A DNA stretch of 64,000 bases, taken from contig NC_068971.1 in NCBI RefSeq assembly GCF_016808095.1, forward strand, positions 3,980,501 to 4,044,500. Reading direction: 5' to 3'. Position numbers and translations under genes: made by a program. Every line of letters begins with the position of its first letter. Positions within the stretch are counted from its first letter, which is position 1. Under the pieces are notes generated by a model, which was not told where the DNA came from, made no database searches, and was given only the letters and a program-made list of their open reading frames with translations. The stretch is from Vigna angularis. Its lineage: Eukaryota; Streptophyta; Magnoliopsida; Fabales; Fabaceae. Shown here piece after piece: positions 21,370 to 34,754 of this stretch.

Positions 21370-23898
21370 TGTGAGAACCTGGAAATTTGGATTTAAAAGA
21401 GTGGATTTAAGTATAACACTAATATAACCAATTTTTTTTTAATATAAATAGACTTTTTGGAAACAATCTGGTTCATTAGTCTAATTCCATTCTCTCTCTA
21501 GAACCAAGTTCTTCCTTTTTCTCTGCCTTCTCTCTACCACAACTCTGTCTTCTCTCTTCCATTTCTCCTCTCTGAACCACTGGATTTCCGATCAGGTGGC
21601 GCCAAAACATCTGCAACGTAGTGGGCTTCAAAACTAACCGATTCATTTCGGGTTCTAAGCTGGTAAGTCCCTCCATGCAACCTCTTCTCTATCCTTGAAC
21701 TAGCACATGCAATCTCTGTTAGTTGCATGTGTCTTGTGCTTTCATCTTCTTCAATTTTTCCACTTCATTCTAGCTCTTAGAGTTGTTTTTGTCTCCAATG
21801 TGGTGTTCTGTAGGGTTTTGTTGAGTTCTCACAACTCAAGGTTCGGTTGAAGGGTTCTTGTGAGCTGTTCAGTCAAGTTACTCTAAGGTAAGGGGAGCTA
21901 GGATACATTTTTATATCGATTGCATGTGATGTATGCTGAGTTTTGTACTGCTGTACTGTTGGTATTGTGTTTTGACTTGGAAAGATTTAGTTGCATGTGT
22001 TGAACTTTGGGACAGTGGAACTGGAGTGTGATGTTTGTATACTGTTTGGATGTATTTAATTTCTGTAATAACTATGTTGAAGTGCTTGTGGTGAGAGACC
22101 TGTTGTATCAGTGAATAAGTAGAAAACTTGGTGTTCTATTAGGGTTTTAGGTCACTTTAAGAGGAAGTGAGGTAGTGATTTTGGGCATTGGAGGTCTTGA
22201 GTGCAATTGGGCTGTTTGGGTAGCTCATATAGGTCAATTTTGACTTGTTAGGAATCTCAAACTGGTCTAAAACGAGTTACAAGTATTAGAATTGGATTTG
22301 GGTCCCTAAGTTGTTGATTTTGGTGTTCTAGAGTAGAAATTGAGTCTAAATCACTTTAGAATTGTAGTAGGAACGTTGATAATCATCTAGACAAGTCTAA
22401 TTAGGTGTAAAACAAGAATTAGGGGTGTTAGAAAGTGAAGAAAAGGCCTGGAAGTGGTAAGGGGTGGTGTGAGTGCATGATTATGCAGAATTTGCGTTCT
22501 GCACATGATGCAGAGTCGCTATGCGAGTTGTCTCGCATAGCGAGTTGTCTCGCATAACGAGTCCCTGTAGAGAGTGCTTATTGTTTGGGTCATTCGTTGT
22601 GCGAGCTGGTGCGCTGTGCGAATGACTGGAGAGTACTGCTCTCTGTTTGGAGATTCGCATAACAAATCTAGTCGATGTGCGACTGGGGGTGGTCTGGAGT
22701 CATTGCCATTTTAATTCGAAGAGCGAGATGGGCGCAAAGCGAGAGGATTTGGGGGTGTGCTCTCTGTCTGAGCTTTAGCATAGCGACTTGGGTTCGCTAT
22801 GCGAGAAGACCTGAGGCCTGTAGCCTCAGTGAGTTAATTCGCATAGCGAATTAAGTGGGTGCACTATGCGAGGGACATGAGGTACAACACCTCAACGAGT
22901 TAATTCGTCTTGCGAGTGAGGGTGCGCTGTGCGAATCCTTTGAGTCCAGTCTTCTCTTTTGCTCTCTTTTTGGTTGAATTAAGTGTGTGGAATGTTTGGA
23001 ATGCATAGTATGAGGGTGGTAATGTGATTATATTGAAAGTATGCGAGTGTATGAAACATGTTTGGTGATTGAAAGTATGTGGTTTTAAAAGTATGGTTGA
23101 TGGACGTAATTCCATGGATCTCAAAGGGAGGTTACATGGTGGTGCCCTATATTATTGGACGTAATTCCATGATCTTCAAGGAGAAGATTCATGGTGGTGC
23201 CCTTAGTGTTTAGAATGATTTGCATGGTAGCTCAGTCTTGGGGGTTATCCTAAAACTACAATGGTCAATCATTCTCAAGTAGAAAGGATTGAATCATGTC
23301 GTGAGTAGTAGCAGGAGGTCCTAGTCTTGGGTGCTTCCAGTATGGCCCAAGGTGAGTGATAACGGACTAACCTCGTGAGTGTGGTAGGGTGAAACCCATT
23401 GGCAATGTCTTTACAAAGCAGTAGAGGCCACCAGGAGTGCATGACCTGCCATAGCTCGGCAAACATTCTAAGTCCGGACGAGTCAAGTTTAAGTGCAACA
23501 AGTCATGTTTGTATAGTGTAGTGTATATGTCCTTACTTGCATGTTGTCTGTGACTGTTATAACATGATTTTTGTATATCTAGCTCACCCTTGCTTCTGTG
23601 TTTGTGTTTTGCTATGGTATGCTTTTCTTTTGCAATGATCATCCACTTGGATGTGAGCAGATGAGGTGCCTCTAGAGCAGGCTTTGGAGGAAGATGATGC
23701 TACAACTTAGTTTAGTTAGGACTCTTAGTTGTTCCTTATGATTTTGAAATACTCTACTGTGTTTAAGTTTTAAATTAGGACTTATTTTGGGATGACTGTA
23801 ACTTTAATACTTTACTTACAGTCTACTTCTAACTGTTCCCTTATATTAAAATGTGAACTTACTATATTATATGTTTCTATATAATCTCGGATGTTATA
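21370..23898 (+). mobile_element. Solo LTR 2, 2529 bp, plus orientation
   Basis: It starts TGTGAGAACC and ends CTCGGATGTTATA, flanked by a perfect 5-bp duplication TAATT (21365-21369 and 23899-23903). It is a diverged relative of solo LTR 1 in the opposite direction. Shared blocks include the ends, a TAACGGACTAACCTCG segment (about 23361-23376, and reversed near 19355-19370), and a TTACAG..ATCC..AAAATAA block near the 3' end. A TATA-like AATATAAATAG at about 21442 precedes a pyrimidine-rich leader. No internal genes remain. The final TA replaces the expected CA, which looks like a point mutation. Confidence 0.88.
22500..22930. repeat. TCGCATAGCGA-type palindromic repeats inside solo LTR 2
   Basis: The motif CTCGCATAGCGAG and its reverse complement CGCTATGCGAG recur about a dozen times with variants (TCGCATAACGAG, TTCGCATAGCGAATT). 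Each unit is nearly self-complementary, so the tract could form many small hairpins. It occupies about the same part of the LTR as the ACCGAAC tract in solo LTR 1, but the motif is unrelated. Confidence 0.75.
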
Positions 23899-24591
23899 TA
23901 ATTTATAAAAATTCTTCTTAAAAAAATTTATATAGATAAATCTTAATTTACAAAAAAATATTTATTTATTTTTATCTAAAAGTGTTTGCATATAATTATC
24001 TAAATACTAAAGAATTTTTATTTTATGTTTTTATATAGAAACAACTTTAGAATTGTGTTCCCTCTCGAAGAATTTGTCAAATGTTTGTTTAATATATATT
24101 TATTGTCATATAGATAGTATGATGAATATGATTAAAAGTAATAGCAACAAAATTGATGATATTAAGACAGATTAATAATAACATATTAATTATTTTATTC
24201 TTTTTAGAGAGATCTTATGATATTTTTAGAAATTATGAGAAGTTCGTGTTATATCTTAGAAGTTTGTGTAATATACTGCAGATAAGTCTTTAATAACAGT
24301 AATTTATACAGTTTCAGGAAATTTTTTGTTTGTGATCTTTGTTCTTTATTGTCAGCTTTTAAACAATATGGTGATTACTTTCTTAAGACAAGTTGTGGAA
24401 GCCCTAACTATGTAGCCTCATGAGGTTTTAATTTTATGATCTCATGGTTTCTGCATAAAACACCCTTTTCAACACACTTTACTATTAATTCAAATTTAAT
24501 ATTAAAAAATAAAAATTTGTCAATAACAAAGACTGCTGAATTAAGTATGAGTAATTAAGATGAATTTTAGTAAATAATATTTATTGGTTAA

Positions 24592-24789
<198 letters not shown>

Positions 24790-25316
24790 TAAATAAACAC
24801 TAATTTTGAAGATTAAATATGATTTTAACATCTTGATTTTGAATGAAAATGAAAATTATCTTTTTTAATTTTAATTCAATTTAATTCTTTAATTTTAAAA
24901 ATGTATGAATTTCATTTTCTTAATTAAATTTTATTAAATTTATTAAACATAAGATAAGTTTTTTATAATATTTGACATATTTTTTTAATATCAATTCAGA
25001 AACATATTTAAAACCTAAAATGAAATCAATAAAATTTGATTAAAACACATTTTAAAAATAAGTTTAAATTTTAAAAAAATCTAATTTTTATTAAAAATTA
25101 AATATATAAAAGTATATTTAACTCTGATTTGAATTATGTTAGTTTAAAGAAGATTTAATAATTAACTCTTCTTATACACAGGAAGTGCTTTTCACTCTTC
25201 CATGTTACCTATCTCCTGAAGCTAGAGATTTGATATCAAAGATGCTTAATGAACCTATGAAAAGGATAACAATATCTGAGATCCAACAACACCCATGGTT
25301 GCAACTTCATCTTTAA

Positions 25317-26340
25317 CCTGACACAATAGATACAATGTAATATTGTAGCCCTTTTCTACAAAGAGTAGATTATGTTAAGTAGGTTCTTTCATGCTAATAA
25401 ATCTTTATTTGGATGTGGACAAAAATCATGCATTTGTATATGTAAGGTTTTAGTAGGTGTCATATTTATTAACAGTTTAAGACTACAATGTTATACCATT
25501 ATTAATTACTACTATACATTTTGTCCAATGTTTAAAGTTTTTAGATAAATTTAAAATGTAATCATAATAATATATACTTTTTTTTCTAGTGAGTACATTT
25601 TCTTTTATTTTTTTCATTCCACGTTAAATAGTTACTCAACTTAGCCTACTAATCTTCACATTATTTGAATGGGAGGGGTGGATCTAAGAAACTCTAGTTT
25701 TTAGTAAATGTTATTGGTAGATATTCCAACAAGTATTATATTTACAATAATACTTATAAATTTAATTGAGTTAAAATATTATATTTGTATGGTATGACTA
25801 CGTGGATATCATATTAGATTATTCTGTTTGCTTGAAACTTTAAAAGAGTGTCGACTAGTTGAGTGATCAAATTAAAGAAATATTAATATTAAAGATGATC
25901 ATGTTAAAACTAAACAAGATAATTATTAGTTATGCAAAGCTAATATGAGGTGTATTTTTAAAATCTAGAAGATATTATGATAGATTAATTACATTTAATA
26001 TATATTTATGGTCAATATAATTGAATTCTTAGCTTAAAGTTGAAAGAACGAATCAAGAAAAGAAATTGAGCTCGACTCCACAAAATGAAATATTTTTAGA
26101 ATTAGAAAACAAATCAAAGAAAGAAGTTGATATTGATCTTACCAACCGAAATAATACTGGATAATATAAAAGTATTTTTTAATTAATTTATTATCTTAAA
26201 ATTTTATTTTTATCTCTGGTGAATATAAAAACAAAAATACATTTTTAACTACAAAAACTTTACATATTTAAGGTTTTGACAACACATCTCATCAAAATTA
26301 TAATATTGAAAAAATTTATATGTGAAAACTTTTGTAAGTG
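25317..26340. other. 3' flank of copy A and upstream region of copy B
   Basis: No gene is seen. The sequence matches the 3' flank of copy B (33262-34330) with many indels. It is AT-rich and was presumably the original upstream region of the C-type promoter before the duplication. Confidence 0.65.
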
Positions 26341-26360
26341 TTATAATTCAATCAGCATAT

Positions 26361-26695
26361 GGTAGAAAAGAGATAACTTTAATTGTAAAATATTCTCTTG
26401 TGGGAAAAAGTCAACTTGTTCACTTATTTCTTCGCTAGCATGGGTAATATGGTAATAACACTTAAAAATAGATGTTTTAGAATTAAAGTCCAACGATGAT
26501 TCAAAGCATCTGAGATTGAAAACGCACCGTCTTTTGTCGCGTAATAGCATCGCTGACGCAGATGCAAACGTCGAAGGAGAACACGATGCCTTGTTCCACT
26601 CTTGTTCTTCCTCTTTCCAATCTTCAACTTCAGGGTTCCTTTAATCTCAACGTTCCTCCTCAATCTCAAGCTCCGTTCACTCCAACACCACTAGG
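26361..26695 (+). promoter_or_regulatory. Core promoter and leader exon of SnRK1 copy B
   Basis: This matches the promoter and leader of copy C (34349-34682). The position matching C's TATAAAA reads TAGAAAA here (26363-26369), so the TATA box is damaged. The leader exon ends at the donor CACTAGG|GTGAGCC (exon end 26695) and is expected to splice to the acceptor CCTATAG at 31229, just before the ATG exon. An upstream ATG at about 26440 opens only a short frame that stops at the TGA of CAACGATGA. Transcription start not determined. Confidence 0.6.
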
Positions 26696-26728
26696 GTGAG
26701 CCTTTTCACTTCTCAATCCTCAAACAAT

Positions 26729-26759
26729 TCTCTCTCTCTCTCTCTCGCTCGCTCTCTCT
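26729..26759. repeat. (CT)n microsatellite, copy B leader intron
   Basis: An interrupted CT run just inside the 5' intron. It corresponds to the longer and purer run at 34716-34752 in copy C. Confidence 0.85.
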
Positions 26760-28533
26760 TGCTCTCTCCGTTAATTTCGCTTTTCTTTCTGTGCTAAGGT
26801 TATTCTTCTCTTTACTGTTGGGAACATAAACAGGCGCTTTCGATCGGAAGTTTGCCAATTTCTAGATTTGAGATTCTGGATTGCGTTGCATGTGGATAAC
26901 AAATGGCTACCATTGCTTAGATTTTTTTCTCGTTGAATTGTTCAGAGATTATTACATAATTTAAATTTTAGTTTTAATTTTATGTTGATTTCCTTTTTTT
27001 TTATATTTGAATGGTTTCGTATATCATTGTTTTCTTCATGATGTATTATTGTTATTGTTGTAACGTCTATCAGTTTTTCAGCTTCCGTTTTCTGTGATTA
27101 CAGTTATTATTATGATATGTACATCCATTACTTTTGGAGCAGTAGATGCCTTGTACACTTCCAACAAAGTGGAACATTAGCTGGTGTTTAGTGGTGATAT
27201 CAAAACCTGTTGTTAGTAGTTTATTCATGGTTGGAAAGATTGAAAAACCGTCAAGTTAAAGGTGCACCTAAGGTAAGGCAGCAGAATGGGTCAATGAGGC
27301 GCATAGGGTTCCTTTTATGCTTTGTCTCTGTTGCTACTTTTGGTAATTGTAGAATACTATAGGAGGCCGCTGATACAAGTTTCTGTGATACTTAAACACG
27401 GTAAAAGTGTATGAATGGTAGAAAATAATTCCTCAGTTTCAAAATATTTGTCAGTTCAGAAGTTTAGTTTGTTTCTAATTGTTTGTCTCCCTAAAAAATC
27501 AGGTTAGCGTTATTTTTTGTTAATCTGGATTTTATTTTATCAATTTGTATCTCCAATAAGTGGAACGAGAGATTTTTATCAAAGAAAAGGTTAGCTTAGA
27601 GAATTTAGGAATGTTCCTCAAATTAAGGATAATTAATGACACTGTTACTTGTATAGTTTGACCCCGATGGAGTATTATCTTGATTGTCGATTTAAATATT
27701 TCATAATGATATTCAATATATATATTGTGGGGTCCTACATTTTGAAGATTATAGGTGTGGCAGTTTCCATGTCTATGTCAGATGCTTCATATCTGATGTA
27801 CAATACATTAATGATAGGATACGATTCTAGGCGTTGGCCATAATAATTGTGTGTTGTGATTTTGTTCTTGAAATGCTGATGAATCACACGAATCCTACAT
27901 GAATTGTGCCATCCAGGCAGAACTGGTTGTGCCCCTAGTAATGTCTTCTTTTGTTGAAATATTGGGTAAAATGAGAAGGAACAGACTGAATTTGATCCCC
28001 AATCCGAACCAGGGTGGTCCACTGTAATTATTCGTGTTTTCACTCATTCTTGTAGTCTCTCCTTCATTTCTTCACCTTTTGTTTGTTACTCTGGATGAAA
28101 CAGAGTAAACCACTCTTTTTTTCCACCATTTCTTTGTATTTTATTGTGGTGCCTCAGCTCTTCTGCTTTGTAGCAGCAGCCACTATTTTTCTGCCATGCT
28201 GTTATGATTTGGATCTTTGTTTGTTTTGGTGCTTTGTATGTTGTTTTGTTAGCTATTTGAGTTTGAAATGCCAATAGATGCGTGGTTGTGTTTTGATGTT
28301 TTATACATTTCTTCATGTTAAATTGTTACTAGTGTTATTTTTTTGGGTATGAATTTGTGCTTTTAAATGTGTTAGTTTTACACACAATGTTTTATTATTG
28401 TTCATGAATCTTACTGTTTAGGATATGGGTTGATATTTATTTCAGAAAATAGACCTCACAATTCATGATTTGAATCCCAACTCTACTACCATGTTAATCC
28501 CTGCTGTGCAAAACCTTAGATGCCAATTATTTG

Positions 28534-28693
28534 TGTTAGATATATTATCTTTTATCTTTTAGTTGGTTTGTTATTATTTCTCATTTGTATTTTGGGCTTA
28601 GCCCATATTTCTTCTATTATAAATAGAGAATCCTATATGTGTATTTTACACAAGGGAGATTAATCTAAATATAGTTTTTCACTATATTCAACA
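28534..28693 (+). mobile_element. 160-bp solo LTR with ATTTG target duplication
   Basis: The insert starts TGTTAGATATATT and ends TATTCAACA, so it has TG..CA ends. It is flanked by a perfect ATTTG at 28529-28533 and 28694-28698. An internal TATAAATAGAG (about 28618) is a TATA box as in small copia or TRIM LTRs. The paralogous intron of copy C has the uninterrupted site with a single ATTTG at 36549-36553, which proves insertion rather than deletion. Confidence 0.95.
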
Positions 28694-31143
28694 ATTTGAA
28701 ATGGTGGAATTGACTAGTTATCCACCTTTGGACTACTACCAGTGAAAGTATTTGACAGGTTTTAGAAATTGAACTATTAATATTTCCTTTTCAGTTTGTA
28801 CTACAAATTGTGCTGTTTGAATGGTTGATTTGAGTGAAAATTAACGCAAAATACAAAACAGTCAATTCTTTTATTGGTTTCTTTCTTTTCTAATGTTAAT
28901 GTTTGCCTTTAAGGTCAATATTGGAGCTTGAGCACCTCAGTACTTGTGTGTGGGACATGAACCTCCTATTTAAAATTGATGCTCTATTCCCTTAACGTCC
29001 TGGCTTTTGAAACTGGACCTTCCTCTACAATAATTGATATCGAAGCCAGTTTTTCCATTTTCCGAATGTGGATGGTTTGTTATATGCAGGAGAGTGGGTT
29101 ATGCATTGATTTGGTTCTAGACAGGGAACCCCATTTGAGGTGGATGATCTGCTTCATTCAGCAAGGTGCCTGTATTTTGTCACCTGTTGGGGGAAGAAAT
29201 TTTTTATCCCCAAGCACCTTAAGGATACCTTTCACCTTTGGGGAAAAAGTGAAATCTTTGCTGAGCTGTGCATCAAACACTGGATTAATTTTCAATTAAT
29301 CTATGGATTCCCACAAATTATAACTTATCTGACTGCCTGCACTGGTGCATTATCTCTCAAATCTATGACATAACAGAGAAGCGTTCACATCCTAGTTCAT
29401 CAGGCTCCATCATTGGTGGGGTCCGACAGGTTTTGATGTATGCAATGCAGCCATCTCCGGGTGAGCTTAGAGGAACTTTTTATGTTACTTGAAATAATGA
29501 TTATGAATAACCTGTCCGTAACCTTTGCCTTTGAGCCATGTGCCACCCTCTTTTGACTGCAATAACAATAAAAGAACATGAAAGATGATGTGGTGCTACT
29601 ATATTGTTATATATATTTTTTCAGTTTTCTCTGTTCATTCCTGCTAAATTTTTTAGTAGCTCATTCTTTTCGTATATAAAAATTTTATTTTATAATTAAT
29701 GGTTATTAATACTTCACAACAGTGCTTTTGCCTTCTTAAGTATTGCAGCTATTGTGCTGCTTTTGTGGTAGAAACAGTGTGGATTGTGCTAAGATTCTTA
29801 AAAACCCTCTTTAATTGGATGACGAGGCTATTTGTGGTGGAGGGGGGTATTATAGGGTTATCAGGAAAAAAGCAGTTAAAAGGGTGACACCTACTGCCAT
29901 TCTTAAATCTTATCTCTAAACTCTTGTATCTCAACTCTCTTCTCTTCTCTCTGGCAACAAGACCTGTAGTCTGTTTCTCCACTCCTCAGTGACCTGCTAC
30001 CTTGTCTTGTATCATATCTGGCAATATTCTGCCACTGACTTTCTATTGTTGATTATTAATGTCCTGAATCGAGTAATTTATCATTTTCTGACAGTGATGT
30101 GTATATCGTATACATGTTATAAACCTGCATAAAAAATATAAGAATACTGGCCATCCTATTATCACACCTAGTTCAGCTGGTTTGTGCCGCAATCTGGAAT
30201 TGATAATGGTGTTTGTGACTAGATGTGTCCACTTGAATCTGGTCTCTGTTTTCTTTTTTATTTACAGCACATTGTGTTGAGTTTCTCTGTCATGTTTTTT
30301 TTCTACTGTTTTATGTTTAAGTATCAGCGATGCCTGAACTCAAGTGTTCTGTACCCTTCAAAGTTCTGATTCTGATTCCCATATGTTGCTAGACTTTTAT
30401 TGTTAACTTGTGTGTTTAACTTAAAATTATGACTTTTGACTATTGGTTATAGGTATGCTCAATGTCTGGTACCTTTTTCGGTATTTATGTGTGGATTTAA
30501 GGGATTCACCTCTCCTCGTGGGATGAGGATTTTGTTGTTTTTGTTTATATACATAAAAGATAAATTATTTAGCATTGTATTGATAATCTTCAAAAGTATT
30601 AATCATCCTGCTTTCCGCTATCCTGCCACAGCAGTTTTGGGGATAGTTGCTCCATGCTGCTATATGGGATCGTTAACTATGTTATAATATAAAACTGTCA
30701 AATTTTTTCATATAATACAATTAATCAGGATCTCATTTTTTTTATTGCAATAATTATTGAGGCAATTGTTCTCAATTACAATGATCTGGATCCTTTTTTT
30801 CCCAAGCAATGTTACCTTCATGTGAAGTATATCAGTCTTGGTGTACCCATTTGCTGGTATTTTAGTTAACAGTACTTAAAAGTTTTAGCTGCTTCCTGAG
30901 ACTTTATAGTCTTTTAGTGTAGGTTGCACAATGGGTGCCATCCCTGCTTATTCTCTTAACCCCTCCTTCATTTTAAAGGTTGGTTTGGATTGGATTATCA
31001 ATCCCTTGCCCTCGAAGAAAAGTGCAGCTGGGGTGACATTTGGATTTGTACTTGAGCTGTAAACCCTTGTGACTGATCATGGATGATTTTGCCTGTTCCT
31101 CTCTTTATTCTACTATTCTTTTTGATGTTTTTATCTGAAGTAG

Positions 31144-33261
<2,118 letters not shown>

Positions 33262-34348
33262 TATTGTAGCCCTTTTCTACAAAGGGTAGATTATGTTAAG
33301 TAAATTGGTTTAAGTAGGTTCTTTTATGCTAATAAATCTTGATCTGGATGTGGACAAAAATCATGCATTTATATTTATGTAAGATTCTAGTAGGTGTCAT
33401 GTTTATTAACCGTTTAAGAATACAAAGTTATACCATAGTAATTACTACTATACATTTTGTCCTATGTTTAAAGTTCTTAGATGAATTTAAAATGTAATCA
33501 TAATAATATATACTTTTTTTTTCTGTAGTGAGTACATTTTCTTTTGTTTTTTTTCATTCCACAGGTAAATAGGTACTCAACTTATCCTCGTAAACTTAGT
33601 ATTTCCAAATACTCCAACAAGAAATCATAAACAACTTAGCCTCCTAATCTTCACATTATTTGAATCATAGTGGTGGTTCTAAGAAACTCCAGTTATGTAA
33701 GGCATAGTTTAATAAAGGTTATTGGTAGAACATCCTAACAAGTAATTATATTTACAATGATACTCAGAAATTTTATTGAAATTCCAAAAGAGTTAGTCAG
33801 CTAGTTGAACGATCGAGTTAAACTAATACTAATAAAATTAAGCAATATTATTACAAGTTAGGTTAAGTCATAATTAAGGTAATGTTAACCTGAAATCTAT
33901 TACAAAATCTATAGATAAAAATTTATGAATTGTGATTGTTTTGTTATATTTAATACATATTTTTGTAGGCATCTTTCTAATTTAGTCAAACATCAGAAAA
34001 CACATAATAGAAGAGATATTGACTTAAGTTTGGAGTTACAAAAACATATCAAAGAAAAAGAGTTGATCTTGACTCACCAATGGAAACAATACTGAATAAT
34101 AATTTTCTTTTTATAAATTTATTATTTTAAAGTTTTAGATAAAATATAATATTTGTAAATAAATTAAATTGATATTTTATTTATATGGTGATTTTTCTTA
34201 AAAAAGAAAAAAATACATTTTTAACTACAAAAACTTTACATATTTAAGGTTTTGACAACACATCTCATCAAAATTATATCAACAGGTTAATATTGAAAAA
34301 AATTTATATTTGAAATTTTTTGTAGTTGTTATAATTCAATCAGCATAT
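33262..34348. other. 3' flank of copy B and upstream region of copy C
   Basis: AT-rich, matching 25317-26360 with indels. No gene is seen. It ends at the copy C promoter. Confidence 0.65.
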
Positions 34349-34350
34349 AG

Positions 34351-34357
34351 TATAAAA
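34351..34357 (+). promoter_or_regulatory. TATA box of SnRK1 copy C
   Basis: TATAAAA followed by GAG, about 330 bp upstream of the leader exon donor. A start about 30 bp downstream would give a leader exon of roughly 300 nt ending at 34682. The paralogous position in copy B is TAGAAAA. Confidence 0.55.
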
Positions 34358-34382
34358 GAGATAACTTTAATTGTAAAAGATT

Positions 34383-34682
34383 CTCTTGTTAGAAAAAATC
34401 AACTTGCTCACTTATTTCTTCGTTAGCATGGGTAATATGGTAATAACGCTTAAAAATAGATGTTTTAGAATTAGAATCCAACGATTAACCAAAGCATCTG
34501 AGATTGAAACGCACCGTCTTTTGTCGCGTAATAGCATCGCTGACGCAGATGCAAACATCGAAGGAGAACGCGATGCTTTGTTCCTCTTTTGTTCTTCCTC
34601 TTTCCAATCTTCAACTTTAGGGTTCCTTTAATCTCAACGTTTCTCCTCAATCTCAAGCTCCGTTCACTCCAACACTACTAGG
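34383..34682 (+). other. 5' untranslated leader exon of SnRK1 copy C
   Basis: The exon end is the donor ACTAGG|GTGAGCC at 34683. The leader is pyrimidine-rich in its 3' half (TTCCTCTTTCCAATCTTC). If transcription starts near 34383 it would contain an upstream reading frame of 67 codons from ATG 34428 to TAA at 34629-34631. The 5' boundary is inferred only from the TATA box. Confidence 0.5.
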
Positions 34683-34712
34683 GTGAGCCTTTTCCCTTCT
34701 CAATCCTCAAAC

Positions 34713-34715
<3 letters not shown>

Positions 34716-34752
<37 letters not shown>
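34716..34752. repeat. (CT)n microsatellite, copy C leader intron
   Basis: A nearly pure CT run of about 37 bp just downstream of the leader exon donor. Plant CT/GA tracts near promoters may act as regulatory or polymorphic sites; here the sequence only shows the repeat. Confidence 0.9.

Positions 34753-34754
<2 letters not shown>

Noticed and set aside
22900..23642. Minus-strand frames in the right part of solo LTR 2
   Set aside because: No domain and inside a non-coding LTR.
18779..23898. A single 5.1-kb DNA transposon with long terminal inverted repeats (TGTAACATCC..GGATGTTATA)
   Set aside because: Each half has its own perfect 5-bp target duplication and TG..CA-like ends, so two independent opposed solo LTRs fit better.
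28083..28277. Hydrophobic frame conserved in the B and C leader introns (also 36036-36299)
   Set aside because: Conservation is explained by the recent duplication; no domain, and it lies in an intron.
28976..29373. Two overlapping plus-strand frames of 107 and 77 residues in the B intron
   Set aside because: The copy C counterpart is shorter and altered, and there is no recognisable domain.
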